A stretch of 64,000 nt of DNA from Synechococcus sp. A18-25c (GCF_014280035.1 NZ_CP047957.1:310001-374000), one strand, 5' to 3'; positions 18,180-29,205 are shown, numbered from the stretch's first letter. The notes: generated by a model not told the origin, from the sequence alone. Program-made: numbers and translations.

Positions 18180-19149
18180 GGCCGGAACGGTCTAAGGCGA
18201 AGACCAAAGCGCCATGGCAAGCATCTCCGCCAGTGGCCTGCCAATGACAGTCGGGGAGCTGTTCGCGCAGCGATGTTTCCACCAGTTGGCGGAACAGTGG
18301 CATGTGCTCCAGGGCTCCGCCTCGGGCCTCCAGACAGGGGGCCTGGAGATCCAAAGCGTGCGCGGTGGCCACGGCTGCTTCGGCTAACGCTGCGGCGGAG
18401 CGTTGCAGGATCATGCGAGCGGCCGGGTCTCCACTCACGGCGGCGTCAGTCACCAGGCTTGCAAGTTTGGCTTCGTCGGCAACAGCGTGGCTTTCTCGCA
18501 CCACACGCGCTTTGAGCTCGGCAGCAGTGCAGCACTCAAGCGCAGTCCAAAGCTTGTGGCGCAAGGGCCCGTCAGGAACCCGGCCATCGGCCATGCGCAC
18601 GCTCAGTTGCAGGGCTTGATGCCCGATGTCGAAGGCGGATCCAGCGCCATCCAGTCGCCAGCCCCAGCCCCCACAGCGATGTTCTCGCCCGGTGGCATCG
18701 CGGCCCACCACAATCATTCCGGTGCCGCTGATTATTACGATGCCGGCGCGATCTGGGAAGGCCCCACGCAACGCTGTGCGTTCATCGCCGGTGGCCAGGC
18801 AACGGTGCTCAGGGAGTGCCAAGGCACTGGCGAGCAAGGCAACGCCGCGTGTCTGCAAATCCGTGTCGGCTTCGATACCGCTGGCCCCGATCGCGGCTGC
18901 AGACAGATGCTCCCTGCCGAGAGATTGTTCTTGGGATCTAGCTCTGCTTTGTTCCAGGGCAGACGCCAAGCTGGTGCCAACGGCACGCCGGAAGCGTTCT
19001 TCACCATCAGGGGCATCCAGATGAGACACGCCGCTGCCACGTCCCTCGCCCACCACCTGCAAATGCTCGCCGTCCCAGCGACTCAGCCGACAGCGGCATG
19101 TGGTTTGTCCGGCATCGAAGCCAGCCAGTAGGAACGGCTCTTGGTTCAC
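18166..19149 (-). CDS. BadF/BadG-type ATPase, probable N-acetylglucosamine kinase-like
   Basis: About 327 residues from a GTG at 19149. The ASKHA-fold phosphate loops are AGFDAGQTTCRCRLS at the N-terminus, VIISGTGMIVVGRD, and GCGWGWRLDGAGSAFDIGH. The family phosphorylates N-acetylhexosamines or, in other branches, activates enzymes. A sugar kinase role in amino-sugar salvage is inferred, and the convergent glmM is consistent with it. An ATG at 19191 would extend the protein by 14 residues into ictB. The GTG gives a four-base GTGA overlap with the ictB stop, which is why it is chosen. Confidence 0.8.
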   Translation of the reverse strand: MNQEPFLLAGFDAGQTTCRCRLSRWDGEHLQVVGEGRGSGVSHLDAPDGEERFRRAVGTSLASALEQSRARSQEQSLGREHLSAAAIGASGIEADTDLQTRGVALLASALALPEHRCLATGDERTALRGAFPDRAGIVIISGTGMIVVGRDATGREHRCGGWGWRLDGAGSAFDIGHQALQLSVRMADGRVPDGPLRHKLWTALECCTAAELKARVVRESHAVADEAKLASLVTDAAVSGDPAARMILQRSAAALAEAAVATAHALDLQAPCLEARGGALEHMPLFRQLVETSLREQLPDCHWQATGGDACHGALVFALDRSGLRPH

Positions 19150-20444
19150 GGCGTGCGGGTCATCAGACTGAGGGTGGCCAGGCAGAACCACCCGCTGATC
19201 TGCACTTCCGGTCGAAAAAAGATCGTGTCTGCAGCACCTTGCATCATCAGGCCGGCGATCGCCGCCAGGCAGCCCAAACAGGGCAGCGCCAGATCACTGT
19301 CGGTGCTGAGCGCCCGCACACCGCGACGCAAGCTGGCGATGGCCAGACCGACGCAGGCCAGTAGGCCTGGAATGCCAGTTTCCACGAGGATTTCCAGGGG
19401 TAAGGAGTAGGCGCTGAGTGCGTTGAATTTCGGTTGCTGATACAGCGGATAGATGCTGTTGAAGGCGGCGTTGCCAGGCCCGATGCCCAGCCAGGGGCGG
19501 TCCTGGATCATGTCGATTGCCGCCAGCCAGACGTTGATGCGGAAGTTGTTGGAGCTGTCACCGCGTCCTGCCAAAAGGCTGGCCACGCGGGTTCGGATGG
19601 GCTCCACTTGCGTGGCGGCGAAGGCGATCGCCACACCCGCCAGCACGAGTAGGGCGAGTGGCAGTAGGCGTCGCCAGAGGAGCGGCCAGTGGCGGATCTG
19701 CCGCAGCACCAGAAGCAGCATCAGCACGCCGAGGGCTGCCAGCATTCCCAGCCAGCCGCCACGGCTGTAACTGAAGAGGGTTGATGCAGTGCCAAGCACC
19801 AGTGCAGCGGCGGCATAGAGCTTGGATCCCCAGCCGCGCCACCGGAGCATTGCCACCATGGCAATCGGCAGGATCGGCACCAGGTATCCAGCCAGCAGAT
19901 TGGGATTGCCCAGAGGGCCATAGATGCGGATCGTGCCCTCCGCTACGGAATTGGGATCCGCCCAGCGCGCCAGTTCTTCCGTGGGGCCGTAGAGCTGACG
20001 CAAGGCCAGCACGCTGCTCAGCAGAGACCCGCCCAGCAGGGCTGCCACCAGGCGATCCCACCACTGCGGGGCTTCAGCCAGCAGCTGCCGCATCAGGGCG
20101 TAGACACCCAGATAGCTGATCAGTTTCACGAGACCCTTGGCTGCGGCAACCGGAACGGGGGAGACGCCCGTGGCCAGCACCGCAACGGCAAGAAACAGCA
20201 GCACCCAGCCGCTGATCGGACCGATCCGTCCTGGTGCCCGCGTCAGTGACCACAGCACCCACAGGGCTCCGCAGGCGAGAACAATCAGTCCGAGCCCAGC
20301 TCGGGTGAGCACCGGCAGAAATCCCAGCAGCAAGATCAGCACCAGGCCAGCAAGCGTGCTCAGGCGGTGCTGCTGCGCGGACGACCCCCCCAGAAGCCCC
20401 TGCCAGCGCAGCAACCATGGAGTCGGGGCCGAAGCCTCAGGCAT
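19146..20444 (-). CDS. ictB: IctB-like O-antigen ligase superfamily membrane protein
   Basis: A 432-residue polytopic membrane protein with about ten to twelve transmembrane segments. It has the family's Wzy/O-antigen-ligase stretch STLFSYSRGGWLGMLAALGV and the periplasmic loop GNPNLLAGYLVPILP. Cyanobacterial IctB was first proposed as a bicarbonate accumulation protein, but the family fold is that of O-antigen ligases and polymerases, so a surface polysaccharide role is equally possible. It is the third gene of an overlapping minus-strand chain (FIST, trmB, ictB, kinase). Confidence 0.85.
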   Translation of the reverse strand: MPEASAPTPWLLRWQGLLGGSSAQQHRLSTLAGLVLILLLGFLPVLTRAGLGLIVLACGALWVLWSLTRAPGRIGPISGWVLLFLAVAVLATGVSPVPVAAAKGLVKLISYLGVYALMRQLLAEAPQWWDRLVAALLGGSLLSSVLALRQLYGPTEELARWADPNSVAEGTIRIYGPLGNPNLLAGYLVPILPIAMVAMLRWRGWGSKLYAAAALVLGTASTLFSYSRGGWLGMLAALGVLMLLLVLRQIRHWPLLWRRLLPLALLVLAGVAIAFAATQVEPIRTRVASLLAGRGDSSNNFRINVWLAAIDMIQDRPWLGIGPGNAAFNSIYPLYQQPKFNALSAYSLPLEILVETGIPGLLACVGLAIASLRRGVRALSTDSDLALPCLGCLAAIAGLMMQGAADTIFFRPEVQISGWFCLATLSLMTRTP

Positions 20445-21151
20445 CAGGAGATGAGAGCGGTTTCAGCGGGATTATCGACCCGTTGCCAAGCCTCCTCCAG
20501 GGCTTCTAGCTCCGGCACCGACCGATTGTTGCGTCTGTACAAAACGCGATAGGCCGGCAGGCCCTGCTCCTGCACGTAGCGCTCGCGCTCGGTTGGCACG
20601 GGCAGTGGATTCTCTGCCCGCCAGGGACGGGCGTCTTCGTCTGGGCGTTCAAAGCAGTCGCTGAGTTCTGTGAGCGCCACCATCGGTTCGATGACTTCAA
20701 GCACATCGCTCTGCAGGAACAGCTCCCGTCCAGGGGTGAGGGCTGTGGCGATGGCTTGCAGCAGCGACGGTTGCATCACCCGGCGCTTGCGATGGCGTCG
20801 TTTGAACCAGGGATCAGGGAACTGAATGCTCACGAGTCGCAGTTGATCCTCGGGAAGAGCAGCCAGCCAGCCCTCAACACTGATGTTTGCGTTGCAGAAC
20901 AGGTAATGCAGGTTGTGGCGTTCAAGCCGATCACGATCGCGCTGTGCCGCCAACACCAAAGGACGTCGGATCTCCACACCGAGATGATTCCAGTCGGGCC
21001 TTAGGGCCGACAGTTCCAGCAGGCAAAGGCCGCGCGCGCAGCCGATATCCAGGTGAAGGGGTCGCTTGGGGTCATCGAACAACTGGTCGGGTCTTGGCAG
21101 CTCCAGGGGCAGCTGGAAGAAGCGGCTCAGAGGATTGACGTGCTGACGCAT
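20444..21151 (-). CDS. trmB: tRNA (guanine-N7-)-methyltransferase
   Basis: A 235-residue SAM-dependent methyltransferase. The SAM motif is [16 protein letters not shown] and the family signature [20 protein letters not shown] follows; the C-terminal [21 protein letters not shown] is typical of TrmB. It methylates G46 in the variable loop of tRNAs. The start overlaps the FIST gene stop by one base and its own stop overlaps the ictB start by one base, indicating translational coupling. Confidence 0.94.
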   Translation of the reverse strand: MRQHVNPLSRFFQLPLELPRPDQLFDDPKRPLHLDIGCARGLCLLELSALRPDWNHLGVEIRRPLVLAAQRDRDRLERHNLHYLFCNANISVEGWLAALPEDQLRLVSIQFPDPWFKRRHRKRRVMQPSLLQAIATALTPGRELFLQSDVLEVIEPMVALTELSDCFERPDEDARPWRAENPLPVPTERERYVQEQGLPAYRVLYRRNNRSVPELEALEEAWQRVDNPAETALIS

Positions 21152-22455
21152 CAGGACTGTCTGTCGCTTTCAAGGGGATCGCGTCGCAACAGGCCCCAGC
21201 AGGCGGTGTAGCCGTGCAGATGAGTGGCGCCGCCAAGCGGGCCGAGCTCGCCGTTGCAGAAGCTGCCGGTGACGGGTAGGTCGGGAAAGACGTCGCGGGC
21301 GATGCTGATGTCGCCGTCTGGGCCGCCGAATAGGCCGCTTCCACGTCCCAAGCAGGCGAACAGTATGCCCATGAAGGGTGCGGAAGCCGGATCACGATCT
21401 CGACTGTCGGCCAGCAGCTGTCGGGCTTCCTGCCGGGAGGCCTGGGCTTCACGCAGTTGGAACTGCACGTTCTGACCCGCGCGCACTCGATCTGCCACGG
21501 CGACGGCCCCATTGCGGGGATCCACGCCGATCAGGTTGCGCACCAGGAATGCGCGCTCAGGCTGCTTACTGGAACGCGCGCGGGATTGGAGCCCCGCGAG
21601 CGCAGCACCTGCGTTGAGCTCCTGCCGTTCCACACCGAGGAACAGTGAATGCTGCACGAGTTCGCGGTCTGCATCGCTCAGGTCGGCCAGCACTCGTTGT
21701 AAGCAAGCCACGGGGCTGGCGCGGCGATCACCATCACTGAGTTCGAGCAACACATTTCTCTGGGCTTGCTCGATGGCAAATACGGGGCCGATCGGGCGGC
21801 ACCCCTGCGCCACCACCGGATCGAGACGCCAGCTGCCGCCAATGCTCAGTCCCACTGCGCCACTGACCACTTGATCGCCCAAGAGCAGCGAGCCGTGGGC
21901 GGCGTTGTGGGGCACTGCGATGCCGCCGACTTTGGCGAGACCTGGATAGGCGTAATCCAAACCGCTCACCAGATCATTGATGTTGTTGCAGCTTGGGTCC
22001 ATCAGCAGCAGCAAGGAGCGGCTTCGCGATGGTTCAACGCCTACCCAGTCCTGCCAGTGTTTGGCAGCTCCGTCGAGATCTGGGAGCTCGGTGCTGTCGA
22101 GGTGGAAACTGGTGAGTTCAGCACCAGGAAGATTGAGCAGGCTGACGCTAAGGGCCGCTGAGCGTTCCAGTTCATGGGCCTGACCCGCGCTGGTCGTGCC
22201 CACCACGCCGCCGCCGAGGCATCCAACCCAGTGCTTGGCCTTCAGGCGTCTCTGCAAGAGCGGCAGCAGGCGAGTCAGATCGCTGGCGAAATGGCTGGAT
22301 ACAAACACCAGTGCCAAGTCAGATTCACCGAAACCAAGGCCGCCGATCACCTCGCGCGCCGCCTCTTCCATCGACGACTTGCTGGAGAGCGCATGGCGGC
22401 AGCGCGCCACTTGCCCGCGGCTCCTGAACCAGTCGAGGGGATTGAGCGGAACCAT
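21151..22455 (-). CDS. FIST N-/C-domain sensory protein
   Basis: A 434-residue soluble protein. The N-terminal part (about residues 35-230) carries [27 protein letters not shown] and [10 protein letters not shown] typical of FIST_N. The C-terminal part (about 235-420) ends with [18 protein letters not shown] and [20 protein letters not shown] typical of FIST_C. FIST domains are thought to bind small ligands in signal transduction; the ligand here is unknown. It is the first gene of the chain leading to trmB, ictB and the kinase. Confidence 0.85.
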   Translation of the reverse strand: MVPLNPLDWFRSRGQVARCRHALSSKSSMEEAAREVIGGLGFGESDLALVFVSSHFASDLTRLLPLLQRRLKAKHWVGCLGGGVVGTTSAGQAHELERSAALSVSLLNLPGAELTSFHLDSTELPDLDGAAKHWQDWVGVEPSRSRSLLLLMDPSCNNINDLVSGLDYAYPGLAKVGGIAVPHNAAHGSLLLGDQVVSGAVGLSIGGSWRLDPVVAQGCRPIGPVFAIEQAQRNVLLELSDGDRRASPVACLQRVLADLSDADRELVQHSLFLGVERQELNAGAALAGLQSRARSSKQPERAFLVRNLIGVDPRNGAVAVADRVRAGQNVQFQLREAQASRQEARQLLADSRDRDPASAPFMGILFACLGRGSGLFGGPDGDISIARDVFPDLPVTGSFCNGELGPLGGATHLHGYTACWGLLRRDPLESDRQS

Positions 22456-22526
22456 GAACTGGACCCTACCAATCCTGTGAACCTGACGGAGGACCGTGAT
22501 AATGAGCCTTCCATCGACCCTGGCCG

Positions 22527-23138
22527 GTGCCCGACCTCACGACTCGCACCCTGGTGTGGCTGACTTATCGCTTGGGAGCTGCCATCGCTCTCGGGTTGCC
22601 TTTGGTGCTGCTGATCTGGTCAGGCATGAAACGGGAACCGGCTTTGATGCGGCTGCTCGGCATTTATTGGAAGGTGGCCAGCCTGCTGGCCATCAGTGTT
22701 CTGCTGCTCACGGATCAGAGGCCCATCGGTTATGTCACGGCGTTCCTCGCGCCTTTGCTGATGGCGGCCTCGCTCTGGTTCTGGGTTGATCTCAACGAGG
22801 AACTGGCCGATAGCCCTCCCGGTCGGGCACTGCCCATGACCGTTCGGATCTGGCGCTGGGCACTCACCTTTTTTGCAGTGTTCGCGGCGGTGATGTCGGC
22901 TTCAGCTCTCGGATGCACGCGCCAGCTGGAGGCGCAAAGTTGCCGGATCTGGTTGGAAGCGCCGCAGGGACTGCATCGTGTTGTGGAACGGGTGTTTGAT
23001 TTTGTTTTTGGCGGTGAATGGACCATGGCCGTGGCCGCCTTCATCGGCTACGCGGCATTGGTGGCTTACGCCGTGGGATTGCTGCAGTGGGCGTTGGTCC
23101 GCCTTCCCCGTCAGGGTCGGGTGGCCGGCGATTTTTGA
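22527..23138 (+). CDS. DUF3177 family membrane protein
   Basis: A 203-residue protein from GTG 22527, with five predicted transmembrane segments (about residues 15-33, 42-62, 68-88, 108-128 and 166-190). It matches the character of the cyanobacterial DUF3177 family, function unknown. A soluble loop with GCTRQLEAQSCRIWLEAPQG lies between the last two helices and has two Cys that could pair if exposed to the lumen or periplasm. It is divergent from the FIST gene and only one base before the next gene. Confidence 0.72.
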   Translation: MPDLTTRTLVWLTYRLGAAIALGLPLVLLIWSGMKREPALMRLLGIYWKVASLLAISVLLLTDQRPIGYVTAFLAPLLMAASLWFWVDLNEELADSPPGRALPMTVRIWRWALTFFAVFAAVMSASALGCTRQLEAQSCRIWLEAPQGLHRVVERVFDFVFGGEWTMAVAAFIGYAALVAYAVGLLQWALVRLPRQGRVAGDF

Positions 23139-23139
23139 G

Positions 23140-23433
23140 ATGGAGCCATTGGTCTTGGTGCAGAAGCTGGAAGAACGCACCCGGCTCCAGCCCGATCGGG
23201 TGGTCCGTTTGCATGGAGCGGTTGGCACCGAGCCCTTTGAGTTGCTGATTTTCCGTGGCTTCAGCAGCAGCACGACCCATCCAACGGCCTTTGATCCAGA
23301 TGCCACCGTGTTGCCGGATGGCATCCACTTGCAGAGCGCCGAGCTGCTCCAGGGTCCGCTCAACCCGGAAGCAGAGATTGTCCTTTCCGGGCCGATCTCT
23401 GCAGATGAATTGCTGGCTCAGACCAGCTGGTGA
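23140..23433 (+). CDS. Conserved cyanobacterial hypothetical protein
   Basis: A 97-residue soluble protein starting at ATG 23140 ([20 protein letters not shown]). It alternates short beta strands with acidic loops ([20 protein letters not shown]) and resembles small proteins conserved in cyanobacteria, without a recognised catalytic motif. It follows the DUF3177 gene by one base, so is almost certainly co-transcribed with it. Its 3' end overlaps ileS by 16 bases tail to tail. The frame is open upstream, but that region codes for the DUF3177 protein. Confidence 0.7.
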   Translation: MEPLVLVQKLEERTRLQPDRVVRLHGAVGTEPFELLIFRGFSSSTTHPTAFDPDATVLPDGIHLQSAELLQGPLNPEAEIVLSGPISADELLAQTSW

Positions 23434-26342
23434 GTCCGGCGCTCCAGCACGCCAACGCAGCGACCACAGATGTGGGGATGATCGGCATGCCGACCCACAT
23501 CGCCTTCGTAGTGCCAGCAACGCTCGCACTTGCTGCCGCGTGCGCGGCTCACTTCGATCACAGCAAGTTCGTCGTCCTGGCTGGCCAGCAGCTCGGCCCA
23601 GGGTTCGCCACCGATTTGCAGTTGCGAGACCAGTAGCCAGTCCCGCAGGCCATCCACTTCTGGATCGCCGTTTTCGCTGAGCCAAGTGAGGGCGGTTTGC
23701 AGCTCAGGACTGCGGGCTTCCAAGCGAACCGAGGCTTCCAGTGATGCGCCGAGCTCCTGACGGCCGCGGCAGTCTTCCAGCACTTTGTTGACGGCGGCGC
23801 GCAACTCACGCAGTTGCTGAATCGGAGCGCTGAGCTCGGTATTGCGCCAATCGGATGGCACTGTGGGCCAGCCGCGGTGGAAGACGGAGGTTTCCTCCAC
23901 TTGGTAAGGCAGGTTCTGCCAGATGTCCTCGGCCATGTGACATAACACTGGAGCGATCAGCCCGGCCAAGCGTTCAATGATCAGGGCCATCACGGTTTGA
24001 CAGCTGCGCCGGCGCCGGTCGGCCGGGGCGCTCACATACAGCCGGTCCTTGGCGATGTCGAGGTAGAAGTTCGAGAGATCAGTGACGCAGAAGTTCTGCA
24101 GCAACTGGAAGAAGCGGAAGAATTCGAAGCTTTCGAAGGCTTCCGTGATCTCATCCATCACCTCGGCTGTGCGCTGCAGCATCCAGCGGTCGAGCAACGG
24201 CAGTTCCGCTACGGGGATGGCGTCGGACGCTGGATTGAAGTCGTGCAGGTTGCCCAACAGATAGCGGCTGGTGTTGCGCACCTTGCGGTACACATCGGCC
24301 AGTTGGCGCAGGATTCCGGCTCCGATTGGCACATCGGCGGAGTAATCCACCGAGCTCACCCACAGCCGCAGCACATCGGCGCCGTAAGGAGGTTCCTGTT
24401 TCTGGTTCTTGCCCCCCTCGATGATCACCATCGGGTCGACCACATTGCCGAGGGATTTGCTCATCTTTCGGCCTTTCTCATCCAGGGCGAAGCCATGGGT
24501 GAGCACCCGCTTGTAGGGGGCGTGGCCATTGACGGCGACCGAGGTGAGCAGTGAACTTTGGAACCAACCGCGGTGCTGGTCAGATCCCTCCAGGTACAGA
24601 TCGGCGGGATAGCTCAGGTTGTCGCGCTGACTGGCGACAGCGGCCCAGCTTGAGCCGGAGTCGAACCACACATCCATGGTGTCTGTGCCCTTGCGCCACT
24701 GGTCAGCCTGGTCGGAATAGGCGGGCGGGAGCAGATCCGCTTCGTCGTTCTCCCACCAGACATCGGCACCGTGTTCGGTGATCAACGCTTGGATGTGCTC
24801 CAGGGTGTCGGCATTCAGCAGCACATCGCCATTGTTGCGGTGATAAAACACGGGGATCGGCACACCCCAGGTGCGTTGCCGGGAGATGCACCAGTCGCCC
24901 CGCTCCTTGACCATCGATTCGATGCGGTTGCGCCCGGTGGCAGGAGTCCACTCCACTGCGGCGATTGCATCGAGTGCCTGTTGGCGGAACCCTTCCACGG
25001 AGGCAAACCACTGTTCGGTGGCTCGGAAGATCGTGGGTTTCTTGGTGCGCCAGTCGTAGGGATAGCGGTGGCTGTAAGCCTCCTGCTTGAGCAGGGCCCC
25101 AGCGGACGCCAGTGCCTCAATGATTGTGGGGTTGGCGTCTTTGAGCACATTCAGGCCCGCGAACGGCCCGGCTTCGTCGGTGAGATTGCCGGCTTCGTCC
25201 ACGGGACAGAGCACCGGCAGGCCGTTCTTCTGGCCGGTGTGGAAGTCGTCGACGCCGTGACCCGGCGCGGTGTGCACGAGCCCAGTGCCCGATTCGGTGG
25301 TGATGTAGTCGCCGCCGATCACCACCGGACTGGTGCGATCCAGCAATGGGTGGCGGTAGGTCAGACCGGCGAGCAGAGCGCCTTTGACCGTGGCGCGCCG
25401 GCTCAGCGGTCGTTCCAGGGTGCTGCTCAGCGTTTCGATCAGATCGGCTGCCACCAGCAGCAGGCGACCGTTACCGTCGTCGGCCAGGGCGTAATCAAGC
25501 CGTTCATTCACCGACACCGCCAGGTTGGCGGGCAAAGTCCAGGGGGTTGTGGTCCAGATCGCTACTTGCAGGGCCTGGCCCAGGGCGTCTGTCTCGGTGG
25601 GCAGCTCTACGCCCTCCGCTTCGAGTGCATCTCGCAACGCTGCCGGCAGCTGCATTGCGGGGAAGGCCGCGTAGACGCTAGGGCTGGTGTGGCCGTCGGG
25701 ATATTCCAGTTCCGCCTCAGCCAAGGCGGTGCGTGAGCTCGGGCTCCAGTGCACCGGTTTGAGCCCCCTGTAGATGTGCCCCTTGAGCACCATCTCGCCA
25801 AACACGCGGATCTGGGCGGATTCGTACTCCTTTTGCAGGGTCAGATAGGGCTGTTCCCAGTCCGCCCAGATGCCCCAGCGCTGGAAGCCTTTCATCTGGC
25901 CTTCTACCTGTTTGCGGGCGTAGGCGGCGGCCTTTTTGCGCAGCTTGATGGGTGTCAGGGCCTTGCGCTGCTCCTGATCCATCGACTGCAGCACCTTGAG
26001 TTCGATCGGCAGGCCATGGCAGTCCCATCCCGGCACGTAACGCACCCGCCGCCCGTTCAGCACCTGATATTTGTTGATGACGTCCTTCAACACCTTGTTG
26101 AGGGCATGCCCCATGTGCAGGGCGCCATTGGCATAGGGGGGGCCGTCGTGGAGTGTGAAGGTTGGACCGGTGTTGTCGAGGCCCAGCTCGCCATCAATTC
26201 CCTGGTCTTTCCAAAAGGCCTGCAGTTCAGGCTCACGCTTCACGGCATTGGCACGCATGCCGAAGCCCGTCTGCAGCAGATTGAGTGTGTCCTTGTAGGA
26301 GGGGCGTCCTTCGGCAGTGGCGTCGCGCGTCTCCTTGCTCAC
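23418..26342 (-). CDS. ileS: Isoleucyl-tRNA synthetase
   Basis: A 974-residue class I aminoacyl-tRNA synthetase. The HIGH-type motif is in [16 protein letters not shown] near residue 70; the CP1 editing domain follows; KMSKS lies in [15 protein letters not shown]; and the C-terminal zinc finger is [10 protein letters not shown]...CGRC. It charges tRNA-Ile and edits misactivated valine. The length and the C-terminal zinc ribbon match bacterial IleS type 1. The start at 26342 places [20 protein letters not shown] at the N-terminus, typical of cyanobacterial IleS. Confidence 0.97.
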   Translation of the reverse strand: MSKETRDATAEGRPSYKDTLNLLQTGFGMRANAVKREPELQAFWKDQGIDGELGLDNTGPTFTLHDGPPYANGALHMGHALNKVLKDVINKYQVLNGRRVRYVPGWDCHGLPIELKVLQSMDQEQRKALTPIKLRKKAAAYARKQVEGQMKGFQRWGIWADWEQPYLTLQKEYESAQIRVFGEMVLKGHIYRGLKPVHWSPSSRTALAEAELEYPDGHTSPSVYAAFPAMQLPAALRDALEAEGVELPTETDALGQALQVAIWTTTPWTLPANLAVSVNERLDYALADDGNGRLLLVAADLIETLSSTLERPLSRRATVKGALLAGLTYRHPLLDRTSPVVIGGDYITTESGTGLVHTAPGHGVDDFHTGQKNGLPVLCPVDEAGNLTDEAGPFAGLNVLKDANPTIIEALASAGALLKQEAYSHRYPYDWRTKKPTIFRATEQWFASVEGFRQQALDAIAAVEWTPATGRNRIESMVKERGDWCISRQRTWGVPIPVFYHRNNGDVLLNADTLEHIQALITEHGADVWWENDEADLLPPAYSDQADQWRKGTDTMDVWFDSGSSWAAVASQRDNLSYPADLYLEGSDQHRGWFQSSLLTSVAVNGHAPYKRVLTHGFALDEKGRKMSKSLGNVVDPMVIIEGGKNQKQEPPYGADVLRLWVSSVDYSADVPIGAGILRQLADVYRKVRNTSRYLLGNLHDFNPASDAIPVAELPLLDRWMLQRTAEVMDEITEAFESFEFFRFFQLLQNFCVTDLSNFYLDIAKDRLYVSAPADRRRRSCQTVMALIIERLAGLIAPVLCHMAEDIWQNLPYQVEETSVFHRGWPTVPSDWRNTELSAPIQQLRELRAAVNKVLEDCRGRQELGASLEASVRLEARSPELQTALTWLSENGDPEVDGLRDWLLVSQLQIGGEPWAELLASQDDELAVIEVSRARGSKCERCWHYEGDVGRHADHPHICGRCVGVLERRTHQLV

Positions 26343-26364
26343 ATTGGGGCAGCTGCAGAGGAAA

Positions 26365-26907
26365 TTATCCGTCCTCGTTGGCCGAAGTGGTGACGACGTT
26401 GCTCACTGGGCTTTCGCTCTTGCCGCTGGAGTCATGGTCAGAGGCTGCTTGAGGCTCGGATTCTTCCGGACGAACCCAGCGCTTGCCACTGCGGCTGCTG
26501 CCCTCCGGTTTCTCGGCGGCGGGCGCCGGAGAGCGCAGGCTGCCGACGGCTTGGCCGGTGTTGCTGATGAGGGTGTTGAAGGCGGTTCCGAGCTGCTGAA
26601 CGCTGGTGGACCAGCGTTCCCGTGAACGAAGACGTTGTTGCTCTTCCGGGCTGAGGCGCTGCCAGCGGGATTGCGCCACTTCCGCGGTGAGGCGACTGAT
26701 CAGCAAGCCCCCACAGACGACGGCGAGCATCGGGGCACCGCGCAGTCGATCGCTGCTGGTGACCAGCACCAGGCCAAGCAGCAGCACCACTCCGCCCCAG
26801 GCACCATCTCTGGGCCGACTGAGTTCCGTGGCCAGCAACGGCAGCAGCAGCACTGCCAGGCCCAGTAGCAGGCAGACGTCTCCAGCAAAAGTGGCCAGCA
26901 TCAGCAC
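26365..26907 (-). CDS. Ycf66-like membrane protein
   Basis: A 180-residue protein. Three hydrophobic segments occupy the first 80 residues (about 7-26, 37-51 and 59-72). A charged region follows ([19 protein letters not shown]), then a low-complexity tail rich in S, P and E. The topology and spacing resemble the plastid/cyanobacterial Ycf66 family, whose function is unknown; this is a tentative match. It lies directly upstream of ileS on the same strand (22-base gap) and divergent from tRNA-Leu. Confidence 0.55.
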   Translation of the reverse strand: MLMLATFAGDVCLLLGLAVLLLPLLATELSRPRDGAWGGVVLLLGLVLVTSSDRLRGAPMLAVVCGGLLISRLTAEVAQSRWQRLSPEEQQRLRSRERWSTSVQQLGTAFNTLISNTGQAVGSLRSPAPAAEKPEGSSRSGKRWVRPEESEPQAASDHDSSGKSESPVSNVVTTSANEDG

Positions 26908-26955
26908 ACAGGGATGTCTGAGTTCATTGTGGGTCGCTGCCTAAAGTTGTGGCTT

Positions 26956-27037
26956 GCCCATCTGGCGGAATTGGTAGACGCGCTGGTTTTAGGTACCAGT
27001 GGCTTCGGTCGTGGGGGTTCAAGTCCCCCGGTGGGCA
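26956..27037 (+). tRNA. tRNA-Leu (anticodon TAG)
   Basis: A full class II cloverleaf. The acceptor stem GCCCATC pairs with GGTGGGC, and A27037 is the discriminator base. The D arm is GGCGGAATTGGTAGACGC, and the anticodon stem CTGGT/ACCAG encloses loop TTTAGGT with TAG at positions 34-36. A short variable arm and the T arm GGGGGTTCAAGTCCCCC complete it. No CCA is encoded. It reads the CUA codon family. Confidence 0.97.
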
Positions 27038-27091
27038 TTCATTTACCTAATTTGGTATCGATTTCTGTCAACGGCCAACGCGCTTCGCTGA

Positions 27092-28120
27092 ATGACCCAG
27101 GCTTTTGCACAACCCGCAACGCCGCCCAGTGAGGGGCGTCTGCGTTCGGTGCCGAAGCGCTTCGTGGATCCACCCGCGGCGTTGAACCCCACGGTGGGTC
27201 TGTTCCTTGGGGGCTATGCCTTGGCAGCACTGACGATCTGGGGCTGGTTTGTCGCCGATTGGCCGTTGCTGGTGCTGCTCTGCACAGGGTTTTTAGCGCT
27301 GCATCTTGAAGGCACCGTTGTTCATGACGCTTGCCACAAGTCGGCCCATCCCGTGCCCTGGATCAACCAGGCCATGGGCCACGGTTCGGCCTTACTGCTC
27401 GGTTTCAGTTTTCCGGTGTTCACGCGGGTGCACTTGGAGCATCACGCCCATGTGAACGATCCGAAGAATGACCCGGATCACATCGTCAGCACATTCGGCC
27501 CCCTCTGGCTGATCGCGCCACGATTTTTTTATCACGAGGTTTTCTTCTTTCAGCGCAAACTCTGGAAGCGCTGGGAATTGATGCAGTGGGGATTGGAGCG
27601 TGCTGTGTTCTTCACGATCATCGCCGCTGCCGTGAGCTTCGATTTCCTGTCGTTCATCTTCAACTGTTGGTTTGCACCGGCGCTGATGGTGGGTGTCACT
27701 CTCGGCTTGTTTTTCGACTATTTGCCTCACCGGCCCTTCACGTCCCGCAACCGCTGGACGAACGCACGCATTTATCCCGGTAGGATGATGAACTGGCTAA
27801 TCATGGGCCAGAACTACCACCTGGTGCATCACCTCTGGCCATCGGTGCCTTGGTTTGAGTACAAACCGGCCTACGAAGCCACCAAGCCTCTGCTGGATGC
27901 CAAGGGTTCACCGCAACGTCTGGGCATCTTCGAAACACGCGCTGACAGCGCCAATTTTCTTTACGACATCTTGGTTGGCGTGCGCAGTCATAAGCGCCGC
28001 AGCGGCAAGATGCGCCGTGCGGCACGCTTCATTCCTGGACGCTCCTTGCAGCGCAGCTGGCTGGGTTTCGTCGACCGCATCGCGATCAAAACCCAGCCAC
28101 GCCGGCCCCATCAGCGTTGA
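27092..28120 (+). CDS. crtR: Beta-carotene hydroxylase CrtR
   Basis: A 342-residue membrane di-iron hydroxylase/desaturase-family protein. Its histidine boxes are HDACHKSAH, HLEHHAHV and, near the C-terminus, HLVHHLWPSVPWFEY. Hydrophobic segments between them form the membrane-embedded fold. CrtR adds 3-hydroxyl groups to beta-carotene rings to make zeaxanthin, the main photoprotective carotenoid of marine Synechococcus. The gene ends one base before the convergent gatC stop. Confidence 0.94.
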   Translation: MTQAFAQPATPPSEGRLRSVPKRFVDPPAALNPTVGLFLGGYALAALTIWGWFVADWPLLVLLCTGFLALHLEGTVVHDACHKSAHPVPWINQAMGHGSALLLGFSFPVFTRVHLEHHAHVNDPKNDPDHIVSTFGPLWLIAPRFFYHEVFFFQRKLWKRWELMQWGLERAVFFTIIAAAVSFDFLSFIFNCWFAPALMVGVTLGLFFDYLPHRPFTSRNRWTNARIYPGRMMNWLIMGQNYHLVHHLWPSVPWFEYKPAYEATKPLLDAKGSPQRLGIFETRADSANFLYDILVGVRSHKRRSGKMRRAARFIPGRSLQRSWLGFVDRIAIKTQPRRPHQR

Positions 28121-28414
28121 TCACTCAGCCAGGATCTTCGGCACACGGAAGAAATCGCCTTCCCGCAGAGGGGCTTGATCCAGAAGTTCCTCTCTGACTT
28201 CGGTCGCCACCACCTTGTCTTGACGCGTCACGTTGACCACCTCCACAGCGCGCGTGGTGGGTGGCACTCCATCGGTGTCGACTCCCTGCAACTGATCGAC
28301 GTAGTCGAGGATGCGCTCGAGTTGACCGGTGTACGTCGTGATCTTGGCTTCGGGGAGATCCAGACGCGCCAGATGGGCCACTTTGCGAACGTCGTCGGCC
28401 GTGATCTTGCTCAT
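28121..28414 (-). CDS. gatC: Aspartyl/glutamyl-tRNA amidotransferase subunit C
   Basis: A 97-residue protein with the GatC pattern: [20 protein letters not shown], then [20 protein letters not shown] and [15 protein letters not shown]. GatC stabilises the GatAB amidotransferase that converts Glu-tRNA-Gln (and Asp-tRNA-Asn) to the amidated forms. Its start overlaps the creatininase-family stop by four bases, so the two are coupled. It is convergent with crtR with no gap. Confidence 0.93.
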   Translation of the reverse strand: MSKITADDVRKVAHLARLDLPEAKITTYTGQLERILDYVDQLQGVDTDGVPPTTRAVEVVNVTRQDKVVATEVREELLDQAPLREGDFFRVPKILAE

Positions 28415-29205
28415 GCGGCGTTGAGAAATGTACTCAGATCTTCGCGCAACGCCTCCGCTGCTGTGTGGAGCAGCTCTTGACCGTGTTCCGGTTGGGCAAG
28501 AAAAGGATCTGATCCCATGCGTCCGTCGGGGTAACGGCGGCGGAAATCGGCTGGTCCATGAATCGATCCGCAGGGGGCCGCCTCAGGCAGCGGGCGCTGT
28601 TTGCCGATGAGGCTGTCGTGCAGGTGGAGCGTGACGGCGATTTCGCTGGGTGTGGCGTGCTGGCCCTCGCGATCGCCGTAGAGCTCACGGGCCCGCCGCA
28701 TGACGGGGCCCGCCATGAACCAATTAGAGAGCCTGCAGCGCAGTCGGGGTGCAACTTCGAGGCCGCGGCTGGCAGCTGTGCCGTAGGCCTGAGCAAAAGC
28801 GGCTCTCGCCGTGGCGATGTTGCCTCCATGACCATTCACCACCAGGATCCGCTCGAATCCATGGGTGGCTAAAGACAGCACCAGGTCATGGAGCACGGCT
28901 AGCAGTGTGGCCGGCTGCAAGCTCATCGTTCCTGAAAAGCCGAGATGATGTTCGGCCATGCCGAAGGCCTGAACGGGGGTCACCAGAACGCCGCTCCTGC
29001 GGCCCAGTTCCAGTGCGACGGCTTCGGCGGTTAAAGCATCGGTGCCGATGGCACCGGTCGGGCCATGCTGCTCGGTGGATCCCAGTGGAATGATCACGCC
29101 TTTGCAGGTTTCGAGGTAGCGATCCACATCCGGCCAGCTCTGCAAAGCAAGGCGGATGGCATCCGTGCTGGCGACAGGTCCTGGGAGCGAAGCGGTCATG
29201 TCCAC
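28411..29205 (-). CDS. Creatininase-family amidohydrolase
   Basis: A 264-residue protein. Metal-binding signatures of the creatinine amidohydrolase family are visible: [20 protein letters not shown] near residue 45, [32 protein letters not shown], and [13 protein letters not shown]. Members hydrolyse cyclic amides or formamide intermediates; the substrate in cyanobacteria is unknown, so creatinine should not be assumed. It is upstream of and overlaps gatC by four bases. Confidence 0.88.
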   Translation of the reverse strand: MDMTASLPGPVASTDAIRLALQSWPDVDRYLETCKGVIIPLGSTEQHGPTGAIGTDALTAEAVALELGRRSGVLVTPVQAFGMAEHHLGFSGTMSLQPATLLAVLHDLVLSLATHGFERILVVNGHGGNIATARAAFAQAYGTAASRGLEVAPRLRCRLSNWFMAGPVMRRARELYGDREGQHATPSEIAVTLHLHDSLIGKQRPLPEAAPCGSIHGPADFRRRYPDGRMGSDPFLAQPEHGQELLHTAAEALREDLSTFLNAA

